From the IMG/VR virus record IMGVR_UViG_3300028920_000005, positions 64,001 to 88,931 of that record: 24,931 nucleotides of DNA; one strand, written 5' to 3'. Shown one piece after another: positions 7,937 to 14,874 of this stretch. Made by a program: the position numbers and the translations under genes. The stretch comes from a virus. Below the pieces are notes generated by a model. It did no database searches. It was not told the origin of the DNA and saw nothing but the letters and a program-made list of their open reading frames with translations. Every line of letters begins with the position of its first letter. Positions within the stretch are counted from its first letter, which is position 1.

Positions 7937-9037
7937 TCACTTGACCTGCTGCATATCACGTGTCGTGACTGCGGTCTTAGGGTTCTCGTCTGCTGGCATC
8001 TTGTACTTGGGGATTGCGTAGAAACCCATGGCGTTCATAGCGTATCTCACACCATCGTCTCTTGTCATCTCCAGTGTACTACCAAGCAGCAGCACTCGAC
8101 TCCCTGATCCGAAGTCCAGCAGTCCTTCCAGATGCTTCGGCACCCAGACAGTGATCCCATCGGCATCCAGTGAAAGACTCGAGTCCTCGAGCACCAACAT
8201 GGTACTCCTCTCACTCTGAGTATTCATGTACGACACATCTGCCTCCACAAGGACCATCCTACTCCTATTGTTAGGATCCCCCTGCAGACGAGCGTGAGCC
8301 GCCTGAATGTCGTTCAGATCTATCCTGTACTTCTTGAGCAGCTCACTCGTGTACAGGCTCTCCAGGTCAAATCCCTCGGCATCGAGCTTTTTGAACTCAA
8401 TCGCACTATAAGGATTCAGCTTCAGCGATCCGTCGTCGGGCTGGCTGTCAGGCTCGTTGGCCCTGAAGGTCACAGGCATATTCTGTGGGACCTCCATCAA
8501 CGCATGGGCTTCTCCCAGCGTCATGTTGAAGATCTTCCAGTCTTTCTCACCTTGGCGTCTTGCGACACCAAACATGTTGGTGAGATACCTGTGGTCCGGG
8601 AGCGGTTGCCCGTAATTGGGGTTTGCTCTCTTACCGAACAACTCCTTCGTGTCCAGTGGCCTTCCATCGGCATCACAGATACCGTCTTCGATCGCCTTGT
8701 CCTTGTCCTGTTTCCAAGCTGCGAGAGCTTGCCTCCTCTGATACCCCACCAGGTCAAAAGGCTCAGCCACTGCGAGAACCACACCCTCGTAGAACTGCGC
8801 TGGGCTCCGGAGCTGCTGTTTGTAGTCACCCTTAACCTTCATGAAGGCTCGCTGTAGTTGCTCCTCTTCATTTAGGTCGGACAACTTCTTAGTCTGCTCC
8901 AAGGCCTTATCGAAGTCCTTGAGGATGACTTTCTCATCCAGTCCGAGTTTCTCTTTGCATGCACTAGCCAGCTCCTTGAGCTGGGTTTGGATGTCTTTAT
9001 TAACACCCATTTGGTCCAGTTTCTCTTCGAGGCTCAT
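7937..9037 (-). CDS. Putative RPA/SSB-like OB-fold protein
   Basis: 366 residues. The N-terminal 90 are helical and charged; the C-terminal 120 are beta-rich, with segments such as RMVLVEADVSYMN, SRVLLLGSTLEM and RYAMNAMGFYAIP that read like OB-fold strands. No zinc finger is seen. Reasons to call it an RPA-type single-strand binder are the OB-like strands and the position between an AbrB-like gene and a Sak4-like recombinase. ATG at 9037 is ATGA-coupled to the gene before, with GAGG 8 nt upstream. The OB assignment rests on sequence pattern only and needs a profile or structure comparison. Confidence 0.55.
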   Translation of the reverse strand: MSLEEKLDQMGVNKDIQTQLKELASACKEKLGLDEKVILKDFDKALEQTKKLSDLNEEEQLQRAFMKVKGDYKQQLRSPAQFYEGVVLAVAEPFDLVGYQRRQALAAWKQDKDKAIEDGICDADGRPLDTKELFGKRANPNYGQPLPDHRYLTNMFGVARRQGEKDWKIFNMTLGEAHALMEVPQNMPVTFRANEPDSQPDDGSLKLNPYSAIEFKKLDAEGFDLESLYTSELLKKYRIDLNDIQAAHARLQGDPNNRSRMVLVEADVSYMNTQSERSTMLVLEDSSLSLDADGITVWVPKHLEGLLDFGSGSRVLLLGSTLEMTRDDGVRYAMNAMGFYAIPKYKMPADENPKTAVTTRDMQQVK

Positions 9038-9231
9038 AGTTCATTCCTCGTTGTTGGTTCTGGGTACTTCTGTCTACCTGAAGGACTCAACACCTTCGTT
9101 ACTTTGAAAAAGACAATATCGCCAGGCTCAATTAAGAGATCATCGCGTCTTGACTTCTTCATTGTGAATTGTCCATTCTTGAACAACTCAGCATGGAAGG
9201 CATCTGGCCCTTCTTGGTCGTCTTGGTTCAT
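9034..9231 (-). CDS. AbrB/SpoVT-like swapped-hairpin DNA-binding protein
   Basis: 65 residues. NGQFTMKKSRRDDLLIEPGD followed by a hydrophobic strand matches the AbrB pattern (GR-[IF]-T-[IL]-P-K-x-x-R-x-x-L-x-[IL]-x-P-G-D), spanning about residues 19-45. Such proteins are dimeric transcription factors or antitoxins. It is the first gene of a unit with a clear TATA box, so autoregulation of the RPA-like/Sak4-like operon is plausible. ATG at 9231 follows GGAGG. The family's usual Pro after the first strand is replaced, so divergence is considerable. Confidence 0.72.
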   Translation of the reverse strand: MNQDDQEGPDAFHAELFKNGQFTMKKSRRDDLLIEPGDIVFFKVTKVLSPSGRQKYPEPTTRNEL

Positions 9232-9284
9232 TTAGTACCTCCGAGACGATTCGCGGGATATTCCCAAAATGACATAGTTTTGAG

Positions 9285-9307
9285 GGTATATAAAAGTTCG
9301 GGACTGT
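9285..9307 (-). promoter_or_regulatory. TATA promoter for the AbrB-like/RPA-like/Sak4-like unit
   Basis: Minus strand: ACAGTCC at 9301-9307, then a TATA core TTTTATATACC ending at 9285, about 55 nt before the ATG at 9231. The expected start of transcription is near 9262, on an imperfect inverted repeat GGGATATTCCC (9255-9265), a possible operator. The same ACAGTCC-TATA arrangement recurs upstream of DUF3310. Confidence 0.8.
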
Positions 9308-9325
9308 TGTGATTTTCGGGTATTC

Positions 9326-10486
9326 TTACTCATCCGTCACCACCACTATCTGCTTTGGTCGTCCTTTTCCTTCTTGTTCTGCCCTCACTATATCGATTCT
9401 ACCTTGCCTACGCAGAGTGTTTAGCTTCTCACCACTATCATTCCACGTTAGCCCGATATTCGTCAATCTATGCTTCACCTCCGATAATCCACAGCCATCC
9501 ATTTCCTGAACAACTGTCCACACTTGTGCAACATCTGCACCTTCTTGTATCTTACTTCTCCATTCATGTTCTAATCTAAAAATATTCCTCAATCTACTAT
9601 CCATCTTCGCAACAATCACATCTTCACAGACACCCATCTTTGCGACCTGATATCCTATTGCCAATCTCTCATATAACTCTTCCTCATAATGTGGAACCTT
9701 CAACACATCCAATATATCATACACACTTTTATCTATCCTCACATCATCTATTTCCATTGAACTTTCAACAATAGTCCGAAGGGTATCGCTGATCTCCTGC
9801 TTCGTATGTTCTCTAACAACAGAATTTCTCCCCTGTCTTCGCGCTATCTTAATCCTCCTACTATCTTCAGAACTAGGAACAAAATAAACAAACACAAATC
9901 TCCTACCCAATCCACTAGTCAGACTAAATCTCGACGGCTGACTCCCAGTCATTAACGTCATCTGCGTAATATACTGTATCTTCCCTAGCGCCAATCTCTT
10001 AATCAGAAACCCACTATCTAACGCCGTCAACATAGCATTATCCAAATTCACACTGTGCTCCTGCTTCATCGCATTACTCAACACAGCAAACTCATCTATC
10101 CCCACTATCCCTTCTCTATGTTCAAAGGCTGCGCCCTTAACAGTATGAGGTTCTCCATCAATGTACTTTATCGTTCCAGTAAATCCTGCTTCTGTCATTG
10201 CACCTTCAAACTGAACATCCAAATTCCCCAACCCACAAATACTCGACGGACCATCCAAATAACTCCTCAACAACACAGTCTTCATGTGTCCTGGCGGCGC
10301 GCACATAAACAAATGAACTCTTAAATTTGCAACCTTATTCTGACTTATCGCGAACTCCATTTTCTGATTCGCCAAATTCACCATATGTGAACACACACTA
10401 ATCGTAAAAAATGGGCTAAACCTAGGAGCCAGAGCAATATTGCTCTGCTCAAAATACTCATTATTCAGCTCTATCAGATCGCCCAC
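9326..10486 (-). CDS. MCM-like AAA+ helicase, compact form
   Basis: 386 residues, starting GTG. Walker A APPGHMKT (63-70), Walker B GIVGIDEF (126-133), a sensor-1-like MTGSQPS (179-185) and an arginine-finger region SGLGRRF (191-197) follow the MCM order. The C-terminal 75 residues (LSEVKHRLTNIGL and onwards) look like the MCM winged helix. The usual N-terminal domain (OB fold, zinc) is missing: about 60 residues precede Walker A instead of about 300, as in other mobile-element MCMs. The ribosome-binding site is weak (AGGG), and a structured leader lies just upstream. It would unwind DNA for PolB. Confidence 0.87.
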   Translation of the reverse strand: MGDLIELNNEYFEQSNIALAPRFSPFFTISVCSHMVNLANQKMEFAISQNKVANLRVHLFMCAPPGHMKTVLLRSYLDGPSSICGLGNLDVQFEGAMTEAGFTGTIKYIDGEPHTVKGAAFEHREGIVGIDEFAVLSNAMKQEHSVNLDNAMLTALDSGFLIKRLALGKIQYITQMTLMTGSQPSRFSLTSGLGRRFVFVYFVPSSEDSRRIKIARRQGRNSVVREHTKQEISDTLRTIVESSMEIDDVRIDKSVYDILDVLKVPHYEEELYERLAIGYQVAKMGVCEDVIVAKMDSRLRNIFRLEHEWRSKIQEGADVAQVWTVVQEMDGCGLSEVKHRLTNIGLTWNDSGEKLNTLRRQGRIDIVRAEQEGKGRPKQIVVVTDE

Positions 10487-10505
10487 GAAATCCCTGCCTT
10501 TATGG

Positions 10506-10562
10506 GGTAGTCACAACCAAGGGAGGTAAGAGTATGCCACTCTAAATCTTGACCTGACTACC
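10506..10562 (-). ncRNA. Structured leader element before the MCM-like gene
   Basis: A 57-nt stretch folds as nested stems: an outer perfect 8-bp stem GGTAGTCA/TGACTACC, a middle stem CAAG/CTTG extended by G-U pairs, and an inner hairpin AGAGT-GGCAT-ACTCT. It spans the stop codon of the preceding gene and ends 19 nt before the MCM-like GTG. It could control MCM translation, be a processing site, or be a DNA-level site. No known riboswitch recognised. Confidence 0.5.
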
Positions 10563-10833
10563 TATCCACGTCATTGTCAAACGCAGGACAATCTATCCTG
10601 TCTCTTGATACCCATTCCATTTCACCACAATAAGTACATCTTTCATTCCAACCCCATAAATCCCACTCTTCTTCTAAATACGTTTCTCCCTGTATAGCAC
10701 GAAGTATCGTTTCTGAATTCAACGTTCTATATCCATTCACATATACCGTCCTACAATTTGCACAGGTTAACGCCTCAATCTCCTCAGAAAAACCAAACTT
10801 GCCAGTTAACCTCAGATCACCTGACACTATCAT
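10558..10833 (-). CDS. Zinc-binding hypothetical protein, 91 aa
   Basis: CANC (about 25-28) and CTYC (about 65-68) pairs, plus a late single C, indicate a zinc ribbon with a long central insert. ATG at 10833 overlaps the XPF-like stop as ATGA and has AGGA close upstream. A longer frame extends back inside the nuclease gene but is a shadow. Function unknown; the position suggests a replication or repair accessory. Confidence 0.73.
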   Translation of the reverse strand: MIVSGDLRLTGKFGFSEEIEALTCANCRTVYVNGYRTLNSETILRAIQGETYLEEEWDLWGWNERCTYCGEMEWVSRDRIDCPAFDNDVDR

Positions 10834-11519
10834 GACTTTCCTAGAAACTCGTGTAGGTCTTTTGCCACTTTCGGCCCTATACCATCCACTAACTGTAACT
10901 CCTCCTCCGTGGCTAGGCAAATACCTCTCAAGCTTCCGAAAGTATTCAGCAAACTCGTTGCCGTTGTTTCCGTCACTCCAGGGACTATCGATAACGACCG
11001 ACTGGGCACACACATTTGGTACTTGGAGCTCAACTCCCGCTCTGCGTCGTACTTCCCCTCCGATATCTTCGTACATATCCTATACACCACATCAATTAAC
11101 GTACTATCATCAGGAAACCACATTACATGGATCCTTTCCTTAACGGCAAAACTTGCCAACGCACCATAAATCGGCGCCATATTAACATGTAAATTCTTCC
11201 TCTTAAACTGTAACTGCCGCTGAAACTCTTGCACACTGCCGCTAATAACCAAAAAGTTAATCCTGAATAGCTTCTTCTGCCTGGCCACCTGCTTAAATAT
11301 CCTCCCACTCTGGACAGAATTAACTAAGTCACTCACACTCTTTCTCTCAAAACCAACAATATCCTCTGTTGGCTTAGGCCTCACTCTTCGTAACACCAGA
11401 TCAGTATCCAGCGTCGTTAATCTCCACTTAACGTCCTCTTTGCCCACAATCCTCGTAACTTTATCTCTAAAGGGCTTCTTCTCACGTGTATCGACAAGGA
11501 ACTCATAACCTTTTTCCAT
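10830..11519 (-). CDS. XPF/Hef-type ERCC4 structure-specific nuclease
   Basis: 229 residues. The ERCC4 nuclease domain (about 5-130) has VDTREKKPF (D10, E13) and the signature GFERKSVSDLV (E58, R59, K60, D64). The C-terminal 55 residues form a tandem helix-hairpin-helix domain (SIVPGVTETTA and QLVDGIGPKVA). This is the helicase-less XPF layout. Such enzymes cut branched DNA next to duplex-ssDNA junctions, usually as dimers and often with PCNA. ATG at 11519 follows GAGG. It lies between DUF3310 and a zinc protein in the MCM unit and probably resolves replication or recombination forks. Confidence 0.93.
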   Translation of the reverse strand: MEKGYEFLVDTREKKPFRDKVTRIVGKEDVKWRLTTLDTDLVLRRVRPKPTEDIVGFERKSVSDLVNSVQSGRIFKQVARQKKLFRINFLVISGSVQEFQRQLQFKRKNLHVNMAPIYGALASFAVKERIHVMWFPDDSTLIDVVYRICTKISEGKYDAERELSSKYQMCVPSRSLSIVPGVTETTATSLLNTFGSLRGICLATEEELQLVDGIGPKVAKDLHEFLGKS

Positions 11520-11531
11520 GGTACCGCCTCA

Positions 11532-11750
11532 CTACTTACTTTTTTCAAGTAGCGAGATCTTTCTCTCCAGGTACCATTTAGCTTTCTTTAAATCCTCAAT
11601 CTCCGAACCCTTATATCTAGCCCTAGCCACATACTTTATGACATTCCCTTCATGGAACCCCAATTCATGCGCCTCTATAAATTCAATGGGCTCTATCTTT
11701 GCTTTCCTATAATGTTCAGGATTCGTTACATTCACATCTTTTGCTGGCAT
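11532..11750 (-). CDS. DUF3310 family protein
   Basis: 72 residues carrying the DUF3310 pattern: NPEHYRK, then a PIEFIE segment, then a GNVIKYVARA segment, then LKKAKWYLE. This family is common in tailed phages and archaeal viruses, near nucleotide or replication genes; its function is unsettled. ATG at 11750 follows CGGAGG, and a strong TATA box with operator-like repeats lies upstream, making it the first gene of the nuclease/MCM unit. Confidence 0.92.
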   Translation of the reverse strand: MPAKDVNVTNPEHYRKAKIEPIEFIEAHELGFHEGNVIKYVARARYKGSEIEDLKKAKWYLERKISLLEKSK

Positions 11751-11770
11751 CTTCTTACCTCCGGTGCGAC

Positions 11771-11811
11771 CCTAAACATTGCCGTTTAGGTATATAAAGG
11801 TTTAGGACTGT
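11771..11811 (-). promoter_or_regulatory. TATA promoter with three operator-like repeats, for DUF3310 and downstream genes
   Basis: Minus strand: ACAGTCC (11805-11811) and TATA core TTTATATA (11791-11798). Three copies of the heptamer CCTAAAC/GTTTAGG surround it: a perfect inverted repeat at 11771-11777 and 11784-11790 over the expected transcription start, and a third copy at 11800-11806 next to the upstream element. This is a natural site for a repressor competing with TBP or RNA polymerase. Confidence 0.82.
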
Positions 11812-12041
11812 CATCTTACCTTTTTCTTCCTCGGCGCATCACCGTTAAACCAACCCTCCCAACCACACTGGTCACACCAATGCAGATGTGTTACAATATC
11901 TTGAAACACTGTTTTTCTTCCACACTCCGGACACTCAGCACCTGCATTCACACCTATACGTATTCCCCCTTTCTTTGCTACTTCGCCCAAGGTGCGGCCA
12001 CTATCACAGTGACCAATATCGGCCCCAGAACTAGAATTCAT
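11811..12041 (-). CDS. Zinc-ribbon small protein
   Basis: 76 residues. CPECG and CDQCG knuckles 18 residues apart, then a basic tail RKKKVR. ATG at 12041 lies inside the end of the previous zinc gene (11-nt overlap) and has no strong ribosome-binding site, so the start is less certain than the zinc ribbon. It ends exactly at the DUF3310 promoter, so its stop codon and that promoter share bases. Confidence 0.7.
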   Translation of the reverse strand: MNSSSGADIGHCDSGRTLGEVAKKGGIRIGVNAGAECPECGRKTVFQDIVTHLHWCDQCGWEGWFNGDAPRKKKVR

Positions 12042-12171
12042 GGCCACACGCTTGACACTTCTGTTTCCGTGGCGGATTGGCAACACTCACTTCTATAAGT
12101 TCGCCATCTACCACTTTCATAGGCACATTATTTATTGGCCTTATCTTCTCACACTTCGGGCACTTCTTCAT
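12031..12171 (-). CDS. Zinc-ribbon mini-protein, 46 aa
   Basis: Starts MKKCPKCEK and ends KCQACGHEF, a complete two-knuckle zinc ribbon. It overlaps the preceding gene by 23 nt and the next by 11 nt. No strong ribosome-binding site, so translation may depend on coupling. The paired knuckles near each end make chance unlikely. Confidence 0.72.
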   Translation of the reverse strand: MKKCPKCEKIRPINNVPMKVVDGELIEVSVANPPRKQKCQACGHEF

Positions 12172-12496
12172 CTCTGTCGTGTACGTTATCATCTTTATCC
12201 CTCTTGTATCTCAGACGCTGCGCACATTTAGGACAACAATAATTGCCAGGGTTGTCAGGTTCACCTTTCCTAGGCCTAGCAACCCTTATAAAATTATCCA
12301 CATCCCCACAGCTCGGACATTCAATTGTATCAATGAACCGATCTCTACGAGCCTTCTGTTCGGCCGCTTTCTCTCGGCTTTTAACCTTCTTCGCTTCTCG
12401 GCGCCTTTTCCGGGCATTGGCCATTCTTGCAAAGGCCGTATTCTTCCTATCTTGATTCCAGCCCGTCTTTCTACTGGGCTTCCTTCCCTTTGTCAT
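12149..12496 (-). CDS. Basic zinc-ribbon protein, 115 aa
   Basis: The N-terminal 60 residues are strongly basic (RKRRREAKK and related), typical of nucleic-acid binding. Then CPSCG and CPKC knuckles at about 66-69 and 92-95, and an acidic C-terminus. ATG at 12496 has GGGAGG 7 nt upstream, preferred over an earlier in-frame ATG. Probably a DNA- or RNA-binding accessory; no family recognised. Confidence 0.8.
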   Translation of the reverse strand: MTKGRKPSRKTGWNQDRKNTAFARMANARKRRREAKKVKSREKAAEQKARRDRFIDTIECPSCGDVDNFIRVARPRKGEPDNPGNYCCPKCAQRLRYKRDKDDNVHDRDEEVPEV

Positions 12497-12797
12497 CGAG
12501 CATCCTCCCATATTGTCCATCAGGGAACTTACCATCTTTTCCCGCAGATCTCAGCTCTCTGGCCTTCCTCTCTGCTTCAAGTGTATCGACTCTGTACTCG
12601 ACAAACTTTACCACAGACACATGGACCTTTGCTTTCGTATTAAGGGTATCCAAATCATTGTCCACCCTCATTTTCTCCACCTGTCTGTGGGCATCCATCA
12701 TCTCATAGATCTTGTCCACCTTAACAGGCTTACGTTTCTTTTCCCATTCTTCGCGAACAGCCTTTTCAAGCTTCTCGATGTTGTATTGCTCTATCAT
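12471..12797 (-). CDS. Coiled-coil hypothetical protein, 108 aa
   Basis: Almost entirely charged helix with heptad-like patterns and no Cys. ATG at 12797 is ATGA-coupled to the previous stop with GGAG 9 nt upstream; an ATG five codons earlier is possible. Overlaps the next gene by 26 nt. May be a scaffold or assembly partner; no family recognised. Confidence 0.73.
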   Translation of the reverse strand: MIEQYNIEKLEKAVREEWEKKRKPVKVDKIYEMMDAHRQVEKMRVDNDLDTLNTKAKVHVSVVKFVEYRVDTLEAERKARELRSAGKDGKFPDGQYGRMLDDKGKEAQ

Positions 12798-13057
12798 ATT
12801 TTCAGTCTCCATGGTTCATTAGTATCTACCGTTCGTGTCGCGATATAATCCTCCAATTCAGGCCACCCTCTAATTGCATCGCGCTTCGTACGAAAGATAC
12901 CTATGAAAGTGTACTCAATGCCTTCTTCCAAATTCTCTTCCCTATATATCTTTACCCAATCTGACTCGACCTTTAAAATTCGGGTCTGCTCCATAGGGCA
13001 CTCTGCTGTTTGTATAAACTTTAAAGCAACTTCTTCCGTCCACATTATATCAACCAT
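12794..13057 (-). CDS. Hypothetical protein, 87 aa
   Basis: Mixed alpha/beta with a single Cys: an N-terminal helix, strands around VKIYREE and EYTFIGIF, then a helix with WPELEDYI. ATG at 13057 lacks a clear ribosome-binding site, unlike its neighbours. Coupled to the next gene by ATGA. First gene after the structured region. No family recognised. Confidence 0.65.
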   Translation of the reverse strand: MVDIMWTEEVALKFIQTAECPMEQTRILKVESDWVKIYREENLEEGIEYTFIGIFRTKRDAIRGWPELEDYIATRTVDTNEPWRLKI

Positions 13058-13199
13058 TACTATGTGATCACTGTTTTCTTTTTCTTTGCCGCAGGCATAA
13101 GGTTCAGTCAGTGCTCACACACTGTCCTTGTGCCCCTACCTTACCTTTCCTTCAAGCGGGACGCAACATCCCACTAATTGTATCTAATGGCTATGATGG
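13058..13199 (-). other. Non-coding leader between the structured element and the next gene
   Basis: 142 nt without a convincing gene. It holds a TGTATCTAA copy (13179-13187) repeated at the RT end, a CAGTG-TGTGAG-CACTG hairpin, and a possible 12-codon basic peptide (ATG CCT GCG to TAG) with no ribosome-binding site. A TATA-like CCTTTATAAG (13211-13219 region, minus strand) could serve as promoter for the gene at 13057 but is also part of an inverted repeat. Confidence 0.5.
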
Positions 13200-13420
13200 C
13201 CAACGTTACTTATAAAGGGCAACTGTTTGGCATCAGCTGAATACTTGCCCTTTAATATCGCTCCTAAGGGTTTATGTTCTGAGGCCGAAAACCAGTATGG
13301 TTTTCTGGCTCCTCATAACATAATATCTTTAGTGATACGACAAGAGATCTTCTCTCCAGCATGGCGATCCACCACACTCATCGATACACACATCTATGCA
13401 GTCGATGTATCTAACGTTGG
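13200..13420 (-). ncRNA. Candidate retron-type structured RNA overlapping the RT 3' end
   Basis: A 221-nt stretch bounded by a perfect 9-bp inverted repeat, CCAACGTTA (13200-13208) and TAACGTTGG (13412-13420). Inside are a 10-bp perfect stem TAAAGGGCAA/TTGCCCTTTA with a 22-nt loop (13213-13254) and a long hairpin of 21 base pairs (13272-13323: segments of 7, 4, 2 and 8 bp with small internal loops). A smaller hairpin AGAGA-AGA-TCTCT also lies nearby. A retron msr-msd RNA is expected beside a retron RT and ends in inverted repeats (a1/a2). However, known ones usually precede the RT, and this one follows it and overlaps its last codons. A terminator or regulatory leader is the alternative. Confidence 0.5.
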
Positions 13421-14305
13421 TTCGAATGCGATTGCTTCAATTAAGTCTCCCTTTAACTTCACCCCTTGCTCCTTATTCGCTGCTTGTATCCAGGCTATCT
13501 TACCCTGTATCTCTTGTATTTTACCTTCATCCTTTTCAACAGAATACTTCAAATTATGTATAGCGGCCCTAACCTTTCGGCGATAAACTTTGGGCACACC
13601 CATATGTTCGTTTATCACAATTCCTGTAATCATCATCCTTTGGTGCGGCCGTTGGATCCGCGTCTTCTGGGGTTTGATATCGAAACCATACTTCCGAATA
13701 ATCTTCCTAACTTTACTTTTCACTTTGCCCATATCACAGTTTTCCTTACTTGATATTGTGATGTCATCCGCATACCTGGTATATCTTAATTTCGGACTCT
13801 GGTGCAGGCACCAGTTATAGGTTTCGTAGTCCATTTTGGTTAGTATGACGTTTGATATCCAGGGCGATGTCGGTATGCCCTGGCCAGCTCTATCGTGAAA
13901 TGTGCACAACTCACCTACTATCTCTCCATATAACTCTACAATCCTATCCTTCCTAATATTGGGGAAGAAGTTCCTAATATCCATCGCTAACAACACTTTA
14001 ACGTTGCCATCGTGCGTATGGGCCAATGCATTAGTTACCGCACTCCTATTCTTCTTAAATCCATGTGCAAATGGACTTGGCCACGGCCCCACCTCACGGA
14101 GAACCCCATCAACTATACGTAGGGCCTCTTTCATTTTCTTATCCGGCGCGGTAATCATTCTCTTACTGCCGTCCTTCTTCGGAATTGCATACACCTTATA
14201 ATAACTATCCTTATTCTGAATCAAACCATCAACATCATAGCCCTGTGCCTCAAGCACCTTTCTAACCACTCTGTCCAAATTCTTCGGATGCCAATTAGCT
14301 ATCAT
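13394..14305 (-). CDS. Retron-type reverse transcriptase
   Basis: 303 residues, the size of a bare retron RT. Motifs: AHGFKKNRS (motif 2 region), a retron-like NALAH (92-96), MDIRNFF (D109), QGIPTSPWISN (142-152), YADD (178-181), an MITG segment (ITG at 226-228, for the retron VTG), and VPKVYRRKVRAAIHNL as in the retron thumb. All three catalytic Asp are present. ATG at 14305 is ATGA-coupled to the gene before and has GGGAGG 7 nt upstream. Group II intron maturase and DNA-endonuclease domains are absent. Retrons make RNA-linked DNA and usually act as anti-phage toxin-antitoxin systems with a partner protein; the coupled upstream gene is the obvious candidate. Confidence 0.9.
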   Translation of the reverse strand: MIANWHPKNLDRVVRKVLEAQGYDVDGLIQNKDSYYKVYAIPKKDGSKRMITAPDKKMKEALRIVDGVLREVGPWPSPFAHGFKKNRSAVTNALAHTHDGNVKVLLAMDIRNFFPNIRKDRIVELYGEIVGELCTFHDRAGQGIPTSPWISNVILTKMDYETYNWCLHQSPKLRYTRYADDITISSKENCDMGKVKSKVRKIIRKYGFDIKPQKTRIQRPHQRMMITGIVINEHMGVPKVYRRKVRAAIHNLKYSVEKDEGKIQEIQGKIAWIQAANKEQGVKLKGDLIEAIAFEPTLDTSTA

Positions 14306-14874
14306 CTTGTTTCCTCCCAATAGCGCATTATACTATTTTCAAAGTCATGTGTCTCTATAGCGTCCACCACTCTCATAAACCTCAAATAACATTCCCCACA
14401 CACATCACCATACGGCATATACTCACCCCTCAGAGACGTTACCCTTACAGCTGCTCTCTGGTTATCATACCTACACTTACAGAACAGACACTCAAAACTT
14501 CCACCTTGTGTAGGATCCAATTCCTCAGCCTCATCCACAACCTTATAAGCTGGAATCTCATTGGCCTTCTTCCACATTTCGGCCGCCCTAGTCAATGCTT
14601 CTTTAAACAACACCTGATACTGCATCATCACAATATCGCTCTGGGCACGGGATGTTAACCCTGCACCCACACCCCGCCGACCTTGAACAATCATTCTCCG
14701 CCTATCAGGCTTTACAATTACCCCTATCATATCTATCTCATAAGCAGGTTGTCTCTCAAACAAAGGCAAATCCGTTAAACTACCTTCAATATCTTCATCA
14801 TCAAACAAACCATAAGACCGCCCACGAACAGGTTGTTCATATTCCCTCGTACGAAACACCAATTTCTCTATCAC
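14302..14874 (-). CDS. Zinc-binding protein coupled to the RT, 190 aa
   Basis: Starts GTG, sharing bases with the preceding stop (GTGA); ends sharing ATGA with the RT. The N-terminal third is acidic, the centre (about 55-120) has a basic strand RRRMIVQGRRGVG and a helix, and the C-terminal third holds CLFCKC and CGEC pairs, a zinc domain. No family recognised. Tight coupling suggests a partner of the RT, for instance an effector, antitoxin or RNA-binding factor; this is inference from position only. Confidence 0.78.
   Translation of the reverse strand: MIEKLVFRTREYEQPVRGRSYGLFDDEDIEGSLTDLPLFERQPAYEIDMIGVIVKPDRRRMIVQGRRGVGAGLTSRAQSDIVMMQYQVLFKEALTRAAEMWKKANEIPAYKVVDEAEELDPTQGGSFECLFCKCRYDNQRAAVRVTSLRGEYMPYGDVCGECYLRFMRVVDAIETHDFENSIMRYWEETR

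Noticed and set aside
8294-8857. 187-codon plus-strand frame opposite the RPA-like gene
   Set aside because: No ribosome-binding site or recognisable motif; it mirrors the minus-strand gene, which has a coupled start and sits in a promoter-led unit.
10521-10545. Plus-strand GGGAGG followed by ATG, a perfect-looking start
   Set aside because: It codes for only three residues before a stop, and the bases are explained by the folded element on the minus strand.
10558-11076. 172-codon extended form of the zinc gene at 10558-10833
   Set aside because: The extension overlaps the XPF-like nuclease, while the internal ATG at 10833 is stop-start coupled with a ribosome-binding site.
13209-13219. CTTTATAAG as a plain TATA box for the gene at 13057
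   Set aside because: It is also one arm of a perfect 10-bp inverted repeat and lies about 150 nt from the ATG, so it is not listed as a separate promoter.
13394-14305. Diversity-generating retroelement
   Set aside because: The RT has a QGIPTSP motif and retron-type thumb rather than DGR features; no near-identical template/variable repeats with A-specific changes are seen.
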